Assembly: GCF_015351765.1 (NCBI RefSeq)
Contig: NZ_JADKQA010000005.1
Span: 86,102-150,101 of the forward strand
Length of the DNA: 64,000 bases
Reading direction: 5' to 3'
From: Clostridium vitabionis
GTDB taxonomy: Bacteria; Bacillota; Clostridia; Lachnospirales; Lachnospiraceae
Position 1 is the first letter of the stretch, and each line of letters begins with the position of its first letter. This document shows positions 51,201 to 60,358 of the stretch, piece after piece. The position numbers and the translations under genes were made by a program. The notes beneath the pieces are model-generated. The model saw only the letters and a list, made by a program, of their open reading frames with translations, did no database searches and had not been told where the DNA came from.

Positions 51201-53507
51201 TCAATCCTCCACTGCCCGCAGCGCCGGGTACAGCTTCCGGAATCTCGCAAATCCCTCCCGCATGACCGGAACCGCCTCCGGATCCGGGCGATAGACATCA
51301 CAGTCCCGCGAGGCGCGGACCTCGCGGATAAATTCATCGAGCGAGGACATTTTCCCGCCGCCCACGCGGGCGATCGCCGCGACAGCCAGGGTCGGCATAT
51401 ACCCGGAATTCCGGAATACCATGACCTCGTGGTCAAGAACGTCGGCGAAGATCTGGCACCATACCTTCTCCCTCGCGCCGCCGCCGATGAGGGAGATCGT
51501 CCGGATAGCCCCCGGGTCGGCAAAGCCGCTGCGGATGGAATAGGCGACGCCCTCGAGCGCCGCGCGGACGAGATCCGCCTTCGTCGTCTCCGGCGATATC
51601 CCGACATACCCGCCGCGGATGTCCGCGTCCGAGACCGGATAGCGCTCCCCCTGGAGGTACGGCAGGAACAGGACGCCATGGCTTCCCGGCCGGCTCTCCG
51701 CGAGAAGGCGTGATGCGACGGCATATCGGTTCTCCTCATCGGACGCCGCAATCCCGCTGACCCACTTGTGGACGATGCCGGCGTTGTAGAATGGCACCGT
51801 ATTGATGTATCTGCCCGGCGCCGGGAAGGCGAGGTTGAAATACCCCCGGTTTTCCGGCGCGCCGCCGGATACCGCGGCGACCCAGCCCGAGGTTCCCAGG
51901 TTGATGTTGTACTCCCCGGGAGCGGAGATCCCGCTGGCGAGCGTCGCCGCGCCCGCGTCGCCGATCCCGGCATAGACCGTGGTGCCTTCCGGGATGCCGG
52001 AAGCGCCCTCCCCGGCCGCGGTCACCCTGCCGGCGGCTTCCGTGGGATACGCGAGGCGCGGGAGAAGGCCCGGGTCAAGCCCCATCTTCTCCATCCAGTC
52101 TGCGCGCCAACCCCTTTTCCGGATATCCATCAGCCCGGAGGTCGACGCGGTCACCACGTCCGTCACCCTCTGCCCGGTGAGGCGCCAGATAATATAGTCC
52201 TTGGCGCTGAAGACGACCGCTCCGGCCTTTGCCAGCCGGTCCGGCTCCTCCTCCTTAAGCCACAGGAGCTTGGCAAAGGGAATCGCCCCGTCGCAGAGAT
52301 TTCCGGTCACGCCCGTGACTTCCCCGTCCCCGATCGCGGCGCGGATGTCCCCTGCCTGCTTACCGGCACGAGCGTCCGAGTAGAGAATCGCCCGCCCGCA
52401 GGAATCCGGGGAAGCAGCATTCCCGGAGGCATCCCCCGCCGCGGCCATCCCGGCGTCGCTCCCTTCCGGTGCATTCCCGGTTCCCGGAAGCAGGATCAGA
52501 TCCTGCATCTGCCCGCTGAAGGCGATGCCCTCCGGCTTCTCCCCGGACTTCCGGAGCACCTCCCGCGCCGCCTGGCAGAACGCGTCATACCATTCCCGGG
52601 GTTCCTGCTCAATATGCCCATTTTCCTGGTAAAGCGTGACGTCCCGGCTGGCCTCCGCGAGAATCCGGCTGCCCGTGTCCACCATGGCCACTTTGACTGC
52701 CGTCGTCCCCACATCCGCCGCGAGAACCGCCCCCGCTGTGCTGTGCGCGTCTGCGGTCTTCCTGAGGCTCTCGATGAACCTGCCCATTTCCTCCCGGGAC
52801 TGGTTCAGATGCCGGATAATCGCGGTCCCGATGATCACGCCGTCAAACCCGCTGTCCAGAAGTTCCCCCACCCGTTCCGGCGTACTGATGCCGAAGCCGG
52901 CAAACAGGTGTGTGTCGCTCTCCTTCTTCGCAAGCGCCATGATATCCCGGAAATCCTCATTGCCCGCCGTCTGCCCGGTCTTCCCGCTGTAGAGCATCTG
53001 GTAAATGATCGGAAAGCGGGCAATGCAGTTGGCGCTGTCGATCAGGAGGCTGTGCGGGCCGATAAAGCCGATCACATCCACCCCGTACGCCTTCATCTCA
53101 TCCTGGAGCGCGCGCCCTTCGGTCTCCTCGATATCCGGCACCACCAGGCCGTCATAGCAGCCCGCCGCCGCGAAGGTGCGGTAGCGCCCGCCCGCGACGA
53201 GGTCTTCCCGGTATCCCATGAGCCATACCGGCCCGTGGACCGTCTCCCGGATCTTCTTCCAGAACTCGAGGTCATCCTCAATGCCCGGGGCAGCTTTCTT
53301 CATGGCGTCCCGGATCACCGGGCCGTCCGCTGTCGGATTTTTCGCCGGGAAGCCGATCTCGAAGATATCAATGCCCTTTTCCTCCGCCTCCCGGAGGATC
53401 TTAAAAAATGTGTCCCGGTCCGGATAGCCGGCGACAAAGTAACCGGCCACCAGTTTCCGGGACGAATGCACCGCTTCCCTGTCGCGGCGCGAGACAATCT
53501 CTTTCAT
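51201..53507 (-). CDS. Fusion of a TrpA-like aldolase domain with an FGGY sugar kinase
   Basis: 768 aa from the ATG at 53507 behind GGGGGAGAAGG; the track extends it into the permease gene. Residues 1-252 are a tryptophan-synthase-alpha-type barrel: FEIGFPAKNPTADGPVIRDA keeps the two catalytic acids (E50 and D61), with SGKTGQTAG and FAGFGISTPE as phosphate-binding loops. A short linker leads to an FGGY kinase (about 260-760): AADVGTTAVKVAMVD, FSGQMQD, GIGDAGAATLASG, LGTSGWVA and LIGGGAREKVW, closest in feel to xylulokinases. No TrpB is near. One protein would phosphorylate the imported sugar and split the product. It ends a ribose-type ABC operon. Confidence 0.9.
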   Translation of the reverse strand: MKEIVSRRDREAVHSSRKLVAGYFVAGYPDRDTFFKILREAEEKGIDIFEIGFPAKNPTADGPVIRDAMKKAAPGIEDDLEFWKKIRETVHGPVWLMGYREDLVAGGRYRTFAAAGCYDGLVVPDIEETEGRALQDEMKAYGVDVIGFIGPHSLLIDSANCIARFPIIYQMLYSGKTGQTAGNEDFRDIMALAKKESDTHLFAGFGISTPERVGELLDSGFDGVIIGTAIIRHLNQSREEMGRFIESLRKTADAHSTAGAVLAADVGTTAVKVAMVDTGSRILAEASRDVTLYQENGHIEQEPREWYDAFCQAAREVLRKSGEKPEGIAFSGQMQDLILLPGTGNAPEGSDAGMAAAGDASGNAASPDSCGRAILYSDARAGKQAGDIRAAIGDGEVTGVTGNLCDGAIPFAKLLWLKEEEPDRLAKAGAVVFSAKDYIIWRLTGQRVTDVVTASTSGLMDIRKRGWRADWMEKMGLDPGLLPRLAYPTEAAGRVTAAGEGASGIPEGTTVYAGIGDAGAATLASGISAPGEYNINLGTSGWVAAVSGGAPENRGYFNLAFPAPGRYINTVPFYNAGIVHKWVSGIAASDEENRYAVASRLLAESRPGSHGVLFLPYLQGERYPVSDADIRGGYVGISPETTKADLVRAALEGVAYSIRSGFADPGAIRTISLIGGGAREKVWCQIFADVLDHEVMVFRNSGYMPTLAVAAIARVGGGKMSSLDEFIREVRASRDCDVYRPDPEAVPVMREGFARFRKLYPALRAVED

Positions 53508-54463
53508 TCCTTCTCCCCCGAAGTCACCTTCTGAACAATTACCGCGAGAATGATGATAAATCCTGTCAGGATATCCTGCAGATACGACGGCACCTGCATG
53601 ATCGTGAGGCCATTGGCCAGGATCCCGAGGATTGCCGCCCCGACAAAGGTGCCGCCGATATTGGGGATTCCTTCCCGGGACACGGTCCTGCCGAGAAATA
53701 CCGCCGCGTAGGCATTCATAAAGTAGCCGTCGCCGGCCGTCGGGTGGGCGGAACCCAGGCGGGACGCCAGCATGACGCCCATGAGGGCCGCCAGGGCGCC
53801 GCACAGGGCAAACGCCATGTTCTTATTGACCGGGACATTGATCCCGGAAATCCGGGACGCCTGGACATTTCCCCCGATCGCGTAGAGCCTGCGGCCGAAG
53901 GTCGTGTGCCGCATCACAAACCAGAACAGCAGGAGCAGCAGGATCATAACCCACGTCAGCAGCGGGATCCGCGCAAAGGCGTGGGAACCCAGATAGGTGA
54001 AGCCCGCCGGAATGTTCTGAAAGATCGTCGCCCCGCCGGAAAGCCAGAAGACGACGCCGCTCAGCGCCGTGCTCATGCCGAGCGTCGTGATGAAGGACAG
54101 GACGCCGAATTTTGTCACGATCCAGCCGTTCAGCGCCCCGATCACAAAGCCCAGCGCAATCGCCGCCGCAAAGCAGAGAACAGCCGGGCAGCCGGCAACG
54201 GCGAGCTTTGCCGCCGCGATGCCGCCCAGGCTTGCCATGGTGCCCACCGACAGGTCGAATTCGTCAACACTCATCACCAGGGTCGCCCCGATGGCGATGA
54301 CCACCAGCAGCGAAATCTGGCGGGTCACATTGATCAGGTTCGTCAGGGTAAAAAATGCGTGCGGCCGGAGTATGCTGAAAATCAGGATAATCACGATTCC
54401 GGCCAGGATCGTGCCGTAGGATTTGATGATATTTCCGGCTGTCATGCCGTTTTTCCTGTCCAT
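53504..54463 (-). CDS. RbsC-type sugar ABC transporter permease
   Basis: 319 aa, about eight to ten hydrophobic segments. DEFDLSVGTMASLGGI and GGNVQASRISGINVPVNK are the signature parts of the ribose/xylose/galactose permease family. It forms the membrane pore, as a dimer, for the sugar bound by the downstream-named binding protein. Its stop overlaps the kinase-fusion ATG by four bases and it starts two bases after the ATPase stop, so the operon is tightly packed. Confidence 0.93.
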   Translation of the reverse strand: MDRKNGMTAGNIIKSYGTILAGIVIILIFSILRPHAFFTLTNLINVTRQISLLVVIAIGATLVMSVDEFDLSVGTMASLGGIAAAKLAVAGCPAVLCFAAAIALGFVIGALNGWIVTKFGVLSFITTLGMSTALSGVVFWLSGGATIFQNIPAGFTYLGSHAFARIPLLTWVMILLLLLFWFVMRHTTFGRRLYAIGGNVQASRISGINVPVNKNMAFALCGALAALMGVMLASRLGSAHPTAGDGYFMNAYAAVFLGRTVSREGIPNIGGTFVGAAILGILANGLTIMQVPSYLQDILTGFIIILAVIVQKVTSGEKE

Positions 54464-54464
54464 G

Positions 54465-55949
54465 TCATGCCTCCTCGTAACAGCACCGGAGAACCTCCTC
54501 CGACGTCAGATGGTCATTGGTTAAGAGCTTCCCCGACTTCCCGTGCGCGATGATCTGGATCTCATCCGCCACCTCCAGCACCTCCTTGAGATCCGAGGAG
54601 ACAAAGACCACCGCGCAGCCGGCCTCCGCCCGCTGCCTGAGAAGCCGGTGGATCTCGTTCCGCGTCATGACGTCCACCGCCTGGGTTGGCTCATCGCAGA
54701 GAAAAATCTCCGGGTCCGACTGCATCGCCTTCGCAAAAACCACCTTCTGCTGGTTGCCGCCGGAGAGCTCGCTCACCGGCTGGCTGTCCCCGCTGCATTT
54801 GACCGACATTTCCCGGATTCCCGCTTCCGCCGCCTGCTTCTCCTGCTTCTCCCGGAGAATGCCCCGCGAAGCGTAGCGGGAAAGCACCGGGAGCGTGATA
54901 TTATTCCGGATGCTGAACGGCATGATCAGGGCCATTTTCCTGCGGTCCTCGCAGATGAGCACCATCCGCCTTTTGAGCGAAGCTGCCGGCGACGGCTTTT
55001 CATAGCGTTTCCCATCGACCGTGATGGTTCCGCCCCGCATCGGCCGGTAGCCGTAGAGCGTCTCCAGGAATTCTGTCCGGCCGCTCCCGCCAAGGCCGAA
55101 GACGCCGAGAATCTCGCCCTTCCTCGCCCGCAGGCTGACATCAGCGGCTTTCCCGTCCCGCGAGGAGAGGTGCTCCACCCGGAGCACCTCATCGCCCAGG
55201 CGCACTGCCGTGCTCCCCGCCTTCTCGCTGACCACATTGTCGGTCATTTTCGCGATCAGCTTATTCTCGTCCATCTCCGCTGTCGCAAATGTCCCGGCAG
55301 CCTGCCCGTTTTTCATGACAGTCACCCGGTCGGTCAGGCGGAAGATCTCCTCCATGCGGTGCGTGACATAGAGGATGGACGTCCCTTTTTCCTTCAGCTG
55401 CCCGATGATCCGGAAGAGCACCGACGTCTCCTTGTCCGTGAGCGAGGCTGTCGGCTCGTCCAGGATCAGCAGGCGGCAGTCATTCATCAGCGCCCGCATG
55501 AGGTTCAGCATCGTCTGCTCCGGCGGGGTGAGGCGCGCCGCCGGGACAGTAAAGTTCATCTCGATCCCGAGCTCGGAAGCCAGGGTAAGAACTCGCGAGC
55601 GCATTTTCCCCCAGTCGATCCTGCCGTGCCGGACCTCATACGGGAGGCCGAGATAACAATTTTCCACGCCGGAAAATGCGGGAACGAGCTGGCGGTCCTG
55701 GTGAATGACATGGATCCCCAGCGCCGCGCTCTCCCGCGGGTTCCGGATGACGGCTGGCCGCCCCTCCCAGAGAATCTCTCCGGAATCCAGCGAATAGACG
55801 CCGGTTAAAATCTTAATCAGCGTCGATTTCCCGGCGCCGTTTTCGCCGACCAGGCCATGTACCTCGCCGGCCCGGATATCGACGGAAACGTCCCGGAGCG
55901 CATACACGCCGCCGAATTGCTTGCAAATCTTCTTCGTCTGCAACAGCAT
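54465..55949 (-). CDS. RbsA-type sugar ABC transporter ATPase (two ABC domains)
   Basis: 494 aa with two ATPase halves. The first is canonical: GENGAGKSTLIKIL, Walker B LLILDEPTASL. The second has a degenerate phosphate loop (GLGGSGRTEFLETL) and SELSGGNQQKV with FLCDEPTQAVD. This asymmetry is normal for RbsA/MglA. It powers uptake through the RbsC-type permease. The start follows GGAGGGAG. Confidence 0.95.
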   Translation of the reverse strand: MLLQTKKICKQFGGVYALRDVSVDIRAGEVHGLVGENGAGKSTLIKILTGVYSLDSGEILWEGRPAVIRNPRESAALGIHVIHQDRQLVPAFSGVENCYLGLPYEVRHGRIDWGKMRSRVLTLASELGIEMNFTVPAARLTPPEQTMLNLMRALMNDCRLLILDEPTASLTDKETSVLFRIIGQLKEKGTSILYVTHRMEEIFRLTDRVTVMKNGQAAGTFATAEMDENKLIAKMTDNVVSEKAGSTAVRLGDEVLRVEHLSSRDGKAADVSLRARKGEILGVFGLGGSGRTEFLETLYGYRPMRGGTITVDGKRYEKPSPAASLKRRMVLICEDRRKMALIMPFSIRNNITLPVLSRYASRGILREKQEKQAAEAGIREMSVKCSGDSQPVSELSGGNQQKVVFAKAMQSDPEIFLCDEPTQAVDVMTRNEIHRLLRQRAEAGCAVVFVSSDLKEVLEVADEIQIIAHGKSGKLLTNDHLTSEEVLRCCYEEA

Positions 55950-56022
55950 GAGGAACTCCCTCCCTATGTCCCTGCATCTGGCGGTCTTTCCTGACCGGAG
56001 TATTATGCCGTTACCGCCAGGA

Positions 56023-57105
56023 TTATTTTGCCGTTACCATCTGGCCGGGCGCATACTTTTCGCCGGTCTCGATCGTGCCGCCGGAGAGCAGCGTGCCGAC
56101 ATCGTTCGCCACGATATTGCACATGCCGTCAAAGTTCTGGGACATCGTCGCCTTGAGGTTTGTCCCCTGCTTGATCAGGTCGACCGCCTGACTGTTGCCG
56201 TCCACACCGGTGACCATGACCTCATCGCGGCCGGCATCCTGCAGGGCCTGGGTCGCGCCGATTGCCGGCTCATCCCACGCGCAGAACACCGCGGTGATGG
56301 AATCCTTCTCCGCGTTCGCGGTCAGCAGGTTCTCCATGATCTCTCGCCCGCTCTCGATCGGTCCCTTCGGGACGTCGATTTCCTGCTTGGTGATCAGCTT
56401 GATGTCGGGGTAGCTCGGGAGCAGGTCGTCAAAGGCGTTGCTCCGCTTCACCACGCCCGGATGCGGGCTGTAGGTCAGCTCGATGACTGTGCCCTTCTTG
56501 CCCATCAGGTCTTCAAACAGGTATTTGGACATATCCTCGCCCATCTTGTAGTTGTCGGAGGTGGCGTTGACCTGCATCCCGTCGATGAATCCGCTGTCGA
56601 CGCCGAATACCGGGATCCCTGCGGAAAATGCGTCCGCCAGCTGGTTTTTCACCTGGTTCGGATCCGCGCTGACCAGGATAATCGCATCCGTCTTCGCGGT
56701 AACCACGTTCTCGATATCGCTCGCAAGCTGTCCGAAGTCGTTCTTGGAATCTACGACATCCACCTTCGCGCCGTTGCCCTCAAGCCCTGCCTGCAGGGTA
56801 TCCGCCATCTGCTTCGTGGTGACGGAGCTGAGGTACGGGGTGAGGATGGAAACATTCTTCCCGGAGATATCCACCTTAGCGATCTCCTTGACCTGCGCTT
56901 CCGGAGCTTCCTTCCCGGAAGCTGCCGCCGCACTCTCCGCTGCCTTCGTCTCCGCCGCTGTCCCGGCCGCGGAACCTGCAGCCTTCGTCTCCGCCGCCGC
57001 GGACGCTGCCGCCGCTGCGGTTGTGGTCGCCGGGGCGTCGGAGCTGCACGCCGCGAGGGAGAATGCCATTGCCCCTGCTGTGAGCAACGCGATCATTTTT
57101 TTCAT
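56023..57105 (-). CDS. RbsB-type sugar-binding lipoprotein
   Basis: 360 aa. Lipoprotein signal (MKKMIALLTAGAMAFSLAAC), then an Ala/Glu/Lys/Thr-rich linker to about 75, then a periplasmic-binding-protein type I fold (VSILTPYLSSVTTKQMADTL, AIILVSADPNQVKNQL, VFGVDSGFIDGMQV, VFCAWDEPAIGATQALQ). It captures a sugar or related polyol outside the cell. First gene of the operon, 73 bases before the ATPase. Ligand not identifiable from sequence. Confidence 0.92.
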   Translation of the reverse strand: MKKMIALLTAGAMAFSLAACSSDAPATTTAAAAASAAAETKAAGSAAGTAAETKAAESAAAASGKEAPEAQVKEIAKVDISGKNVSILTPYLSSVTTKQMADTLQAGLEGNGAKVDVVDSKNDFGQLASDIENVVTAKTDAIILVSADPNQVKNQLADAFSAGIPVFGVDSGFIDGMQVNATSDNYKMGEDMSKYLFEDLMGKKGTVIELTYSPHPGVVKRSNAFDDLLPSYPDIKLITKQEIDVPKGPIESGREIMENLLTANAEKDSITAVFCAWDEPAIGATQALQDAGRDEVMVTGVDGNSQAVDLIKQGTNLKATMSQNFDGMCNIVANDVGTLLSGGTIETGEKYAPGQMVTAK

Positions 57106-57126
57106 AAGCTGCCTCCATTTCTTTGA

Positions 57127-57140
57127 TTTACAACTGTAAA
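57127..57140. promoter_or_regulatory. Palindrome in the sugar operon leader, candidate operator
   Basis: TTTACAACTGTAAA, six-base arms with a two-base centre, lies between the likely -10 (TATACT, near 57165) and the start of the binding-protein gene. The spot suits a repressor. Confidence 0.45.
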
Positions 57141-57227
57141 GTGTTAATGACTGTTAAATTCAGTATAGACGGAAATTCAGACTTTGAAAAGAGGATGGGG
57201 AAGCTTTTTGAAGATTTGTTGATCGTC

Positions 57228-57617
57228 GGGCCAGAGCGCCTCCGGCGCTTGCCCACATGCCAGGGAGGGGCAGCCCGACCTTTCCGCAAGCGGTCGTCGG
57301 GCTGCCCCCTCTGTTTGTGCTCTTTTTGTTTATGGTCAGCCGCGCACCTCGCGAAGCTCCGCTTCGCAAGGTGTGCGGGCCAGAGCGCCTCCGGCGCTTG
57401 CTCTCATGCCAGGGAGGGGCAGCCCGACGTTTCCGCAAGCGGCTGTCGGGCTGCCCCTCTGTTTGTGCTTCTTTTGTTTATGGTCAGCCGCGCACCTCGC
57501 GAAGCTCCGCTTCGCAAGGTGTGCGGGCCAGAGCGCCTCCGGCGCTTGGCCACATACCAGGGAGGGGCAGCCCGACGTTTCCGCAAGCGGCTGTCGGACT
57601 GCCCCTCCCTGGTATGT
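57228..57617 (+). repeat. 148-bp tandem repeat with nested hairpins, about 2.6 units
   Basis: Units begin at 57228, 57377 and 57525 with GGGCCAGAGCGCCTCCGGCG. Each contains a long hairpin GGGGCAGCCCGAC..GTCGGGCTGCCCC with a TTTCCGCAAGCGG loop. The first two also contain a CGCGAAGCTCCGCTTCGC stem. In the third the hairpin arms extend to CACATACCAGGGAGG / CCTCCCTGGTATGTG. No gene; ORFs called across it are artefacts of the repeat. It fills the gap between the sugar operon and the tRNAs. Confidence 0.85.
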
Positions 57618-57628
57618 GCTGACCATAA

Positions 57629-57655
57629 ACAAAAAGAGCTTCCCGAAGGAAGCTC
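57629..57655 (-). terminator. Terminator of the tRNA-Arg gene
   Basis: GAGCTTCC TTCG GGAAGCTC followed by TTTTTG on the minus strand. Confidence 0.88.
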
Positions 57656-57662
57656 ATCAATG

Positions 57663-57736
57663 CGCGTGCGAAAGGATTCGAACCCTCGACACCCTGGTCC
57701 GTAGCCAGGTGCTCTATCCAGCTGAGCTACGCACGC
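57663..57736 (-). tRNA. tRNA-Arg (anticodon ACG)
   Basis: Cloverleaf reads GCGTGCG..CGCACGC acceptor, AGCTCAGCTGGATAGAGC D-arm, anticodon loop CTACGGA with ACG, and GGTTCGAATCC T-arm. The 3' CCA is not encoded. The ACG wobble A would be converted to inosine. Confidence 0.95.
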
Positions 57737-57843
57737 ATCCGTTACGGAACTCATCCGCAACAATGATCATTATAGCTAATCCTGGAGATTTGTCAACAGA
57801 ATTTTTTCACTGATTCACTTCGAATCTGAGCGGGAAAGCACGA

Positions 57844-57870
57844 AAAAAGACAGGCTTCACAGCCTGCCTT
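57844..57870 (-). terminator. Terminator after the CAT-anticodon tRNA
   Basis: AGGCAGGCT / AGCCTGTCT stem followed by TTTTTT on the minus strand. Confidence 0.85.
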
Positions 57871-57879
57871 CACTCTTCG

Positions 57880-57953
57880 TGGACCTTCAGGGACTCGAAC
57901 CCGGGACCTATCGGTTATGAGCCGACTGCTCTAACCAGCTGAGCTAAAGGTCC
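57880..57953 (-). tRNA. tRNA with CAT anticodon (Ile2 or Met)
   Basis: GGACCTT..AAGGTCC acceptor, loop CTCATAA with CAT, T-arm GGGTTCGAGTCCC. The acceptor and D-arm closely resemble the lysidine-modified tRNA-Ile2 of Bacillus as I recall it; elongator Met is the alternative. No encoded CCA. Confidence 0.9.
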
Positions 57954-57972
57954 TCATCAGATAACAAAAAAG

Positions 57973-58045
57973 CTCCCCGAGTAGGACTCGAACCTACGAC
58001 AGCGCGGTTAACAGCCGCGTGCTCTACCGACTGAGCTATCGAGGA
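57973..58045 (-). tRNA. tRNA-Asn (anticodon GTT)
   Basis: TCCTCGA..TCGGGGA acceptor, anticodon loop CTGTTAA, T-arm AGGTTCGAGTCCT. Followed by a T-run. First of three tRNA genes on this strand. Confidence 0.95.
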
Positions 58046-58193
58046 AGACTGCCGAATTCACCGGCAACAAAAGATATTATACAGATATTGGAAAATCGTG
58101 TCAAGAACTTTTTGCTGCCCGGCACGATTTTCCCGGATTTTTCCCCAAGATTTCCCAGGATTCCCCAGATACCTCTCCCGGGAAGTCCCCCAA

Positions 58194-59138
58194 TCAGCGT
58201 TTCTCCTGATTTCTCAGCGGTTCCCCCGCAAAATAATGGCGCAGATTTTCCGCGGCGATCTCTACAATCCGGTCGACCGTCTCCGGAATACGAAGACCGC
58301 CCGCCGTATGCGGGGTAATCAGGCAGCCCGGCATCTCCCACAGGCGGCTGTCCGCCGGGAGCGGTTCCGGATCAGTGACATCCAGGGCGGCAGCGGCGAT
58401 GACATGCGCCTCGAGCGCGTCCGCCAGCGCCTCCCCGTCAACGGCGCTGCCGCGCCCGCAGTTGATGAGGACAGCGGACGGCTTCATTTTCCACAGCCGT
58501 TCACGGTTCATGATGTGGCGGGTCTCCGGAGTGCCCGGAAGGCACATCGCGACGACATCCGCCTTCGGCAGCCAGTCATCCAGTTCTTCCATCGTGCAGA
58601 CCTTCTCCGCGCCCGGCGTGGGCACGGCGCGGCGGCGGAACCCGGTCACATGCGCGCCCATCATCCCGCAGTATTCCGCGTAGACCTGCCCGATGCTGCC
58701 GATTCCGAGGACAAGCACCAGCGCGCCGCGCAGGGTTCCATTGGACGGAACCTTCACCCATTCCCGCCTCTGCTGGGCGTCCCGCAGCTCTGGAAAATGC
58801 CTGAGGCATGCCAGTGTCTGCGCCAGCATGTGCTCGGCGACACAGTAATTATAAGCGCCTACAGCGGAGCAGATCCGTGTTTCTCCCGGAAGAACACCCG
58901 GCTTTACCAAGGGATCAACGCCCGCGGTTCCCGCCTGATAAAGGCGAACGTTTTTCGCTGCCGGAAGAATGGCCGGGTCAAAATTTCCGACCATCACCTC
59001 CGCGTCCCGGATATCCTCCTCTACCGTTTTCCCGATCTCACGCCAGACAAATTCCGCGTCTGGTGCTGCCTCCCTGAGGCGCATTTTCCTCTCCTCTGTC
59101 ATCGGCAGGGAGACGACAATTCGGCACTTCTGATTCAT
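58194..59138 (-). CDS. D-isomer-specific 2-hydroxyacid dehydrogenase
   Basis: 314 aa NAD-dependent dehydrogenase. The dinucleotide motif VLGIGSIGQVYAEYC lies near residue 142. Catalytic residues are Arg in NCGRGSAVD, Glu in LDVTDPEPLP and His in ITPHTAGG. Members reduce 2-oxoacids or oxidise D-2-hydroxyacids. The ribosome binding site is poor (GAGG directly abutting the ATG). It lies 150 bases after the IclR gene on the same strand; the substrate is unknown. Confidence 0.9.
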   Translation of the reverse strand: MNQKCRIVVSLPMTEERKMRLREAAPDAEFVWREIGKTVEEDIRDAEVMVGNFDPAILPAAKNVRLYQAGTAGVDPLVKPGVLPGETRICSAVGAYNYCVAEHMLAQTLACLRHFPELRDAQQRREWVKVPSNGTLRGALVLVLGIGSIGQVYAEYCGMMGAHVTGFRRRAVPTPGAEKVCTMEELDDWLPKADVVAMCLPGTPETRHIMNRERLWKMKPSAVLINCGRGSAVDGEALADALEAHVIAAAALDVTDPEPLPADSRLWEMPGCLITPHTAGGLRIPETVDRIVEIAAENLRHYFAGEPLRNQEKR

Positions 59139-59291
59139 CCTCTGATTTTTACCTCGCTTCTCTGTGGATTCCTACGATGAACAGCCTCCAGAATACCACA
59201 AACAGCGGACAATCTCCAGCCGTCGCAGGCGCGCCTGCCCGGCCTCTCTCCTCCCCGCGAAACTCTCCTGAAGATTCTCGCGGCACAGCCC

Positions 59292-60047
59292 TCACGGCAC
59301 ATACCCCATGCGCCGGGAAATCTGCATCGCCGTATCCCTGACTTCCCCGACAACCGCCATCAGCTTCTCATCCGTGATCTCCCTGATACTGCCGCTGACA
59401 CTGACGCAGGCGACGGGTGCTCCAGAATGATCGAAAACCGGCGCCCCCACGCACCGCCGGTCTGGCAGGTACTCCCCGTTATCCATCGCCCAGCCCTGCC
59501 GGCGGATCTGCCGGAGATGCTCCTTATAAAGCGCGGGATCCGTGATGGTATTCTCCGTATACTTTTTCAGATGGTGGCACTCGAGCAGCTCATCCACCTT
59601 GTTCCCCGATTCGCAGGCGAGAAGGCATTTTCCAATGGAAGATGTAAATGCGTCCACCTTGATCCCCTCGTTGCCGCTTTTCATCGGCAGGTTCTGATTC
59701 AACAGTTCCAGATAGACAACCTTGGTGTCGACAAGCTTTCCCAGATGCACCGTCAGGTGAAGATCCGCGTAGAGGTCGCTGAGAAATGGCTGGGCAGCCG
59801 TCTGCAGTTCCAGCGCATTCAGGTGATAGCCGGCAAGCTCAAGTACTTTCGGCCCCAGGATATATTTTGCGTCCTGTGTTTTTTCCGCATAACCGCGCAG
59901 GCACATCATCTGAACCAGCCGGAAGGCCGTCGTTTTGCTGAGCCCTGCCCGCGCCGAAAGCTCCGTAATACTGATTTCCCGGTCCGACTGCCCCAGAATT
60001 TCCAGCAGGTCAAAGATCCGGTCAACACTCCTTACATTCTCTCCCAA
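59292..60047 (-). CDS. IclR-family transcriptional regulator (TTG start)
   Basis: 251 aa. The ATG in the track (60104) has no ribosome binding site. A TTG at 60047 follows AGGGGG by seven bases and gives LGENVRSVDRIFDLLEILGQ, which matches the usual N terminus and length of IclR proteins. The helix-turn-helix is ITELSARAGLSKTTAFRLVQ, and the effector domain has IKVDAFTSSIGKCLLA, GEYLPDRRCVGAPVF and VACVSVSGS. It diverges from the FIST/aldehyde dehydrogenase genes and probably controls them. Confidence 0.88.
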   Translation of the reverse strand: MGENVRSVDRIFDLLEILGQSDREISITELSARAGLSKTTAFRLVQMMCLRGYAEKTQDAKYILGPKVLELAGYHLNALELQTAAQPFLSDLYADLHLTVHLGKLVDTKVVYLELLNQNLPMKSGNEGIKVDAFTSSIGKCLLACESGNKVDELLECHHLKKYTENTITDPALYKEHLRQIRRQGWAMDNGEYLPDRRCVGAPVFDHSGAPVACVSVSGSIREITDEKLMAVVGEVRDTAMQISRRMGYVP

Positions 60048-60195
60048 GTTAATCCCCCTGTCCGCAGGAACAAAAAGCAACAAATCCCGCTTTGAACCCC
60101 CCAAGTTTTCTCTGTTTTATCACAAGAAAACCTACACACATTATACACTTGTTCCGTCAGGTGTAACAACAGTTTTGTGTTGTGGAACGGTATTA

Positions 60196-60223
60196 TTGTG
60201 CAATATATGCGTTTTGTTAGAAT
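60196..60223 (+). promoter_or_regulatory. Promoter of the FIST-aldehyde dehydrogenase unit
   Basis: TTGTGC, 16 bases, TAGAAT. The 311-base gap 60048-60358 is the divergent control region. GTTCC and GGAAC half-sites flank the core near 60147-60188 and may be IclR contacts. Confidence 0.5.
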
Positions 60224-60358
60224 AGAATCAACAATAAAGGAACGGACGAGTGGCATTCAGACAAATCCTCCGACAAGGTCCAGCGCCTGCCGGACGATTT
60301 CTTCTGTATGCGGCCAAAAGCACAAAAGATCAGAAAAGCAATAGAAAGGAGAGCAATC

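Noticed and set aside
51768-53534. 588-aa plus-strand ORF opposite the TrpA/kinase fusion
   Set aside because: Antisense shadow with Arg/Pro/His-rich product.
57123-57813. ORFs of 121-193 aa across the tandem repeats
   Set aside because: They follow the 148-bp repeat period in several frames on both strands and run into tRNA-Arg.
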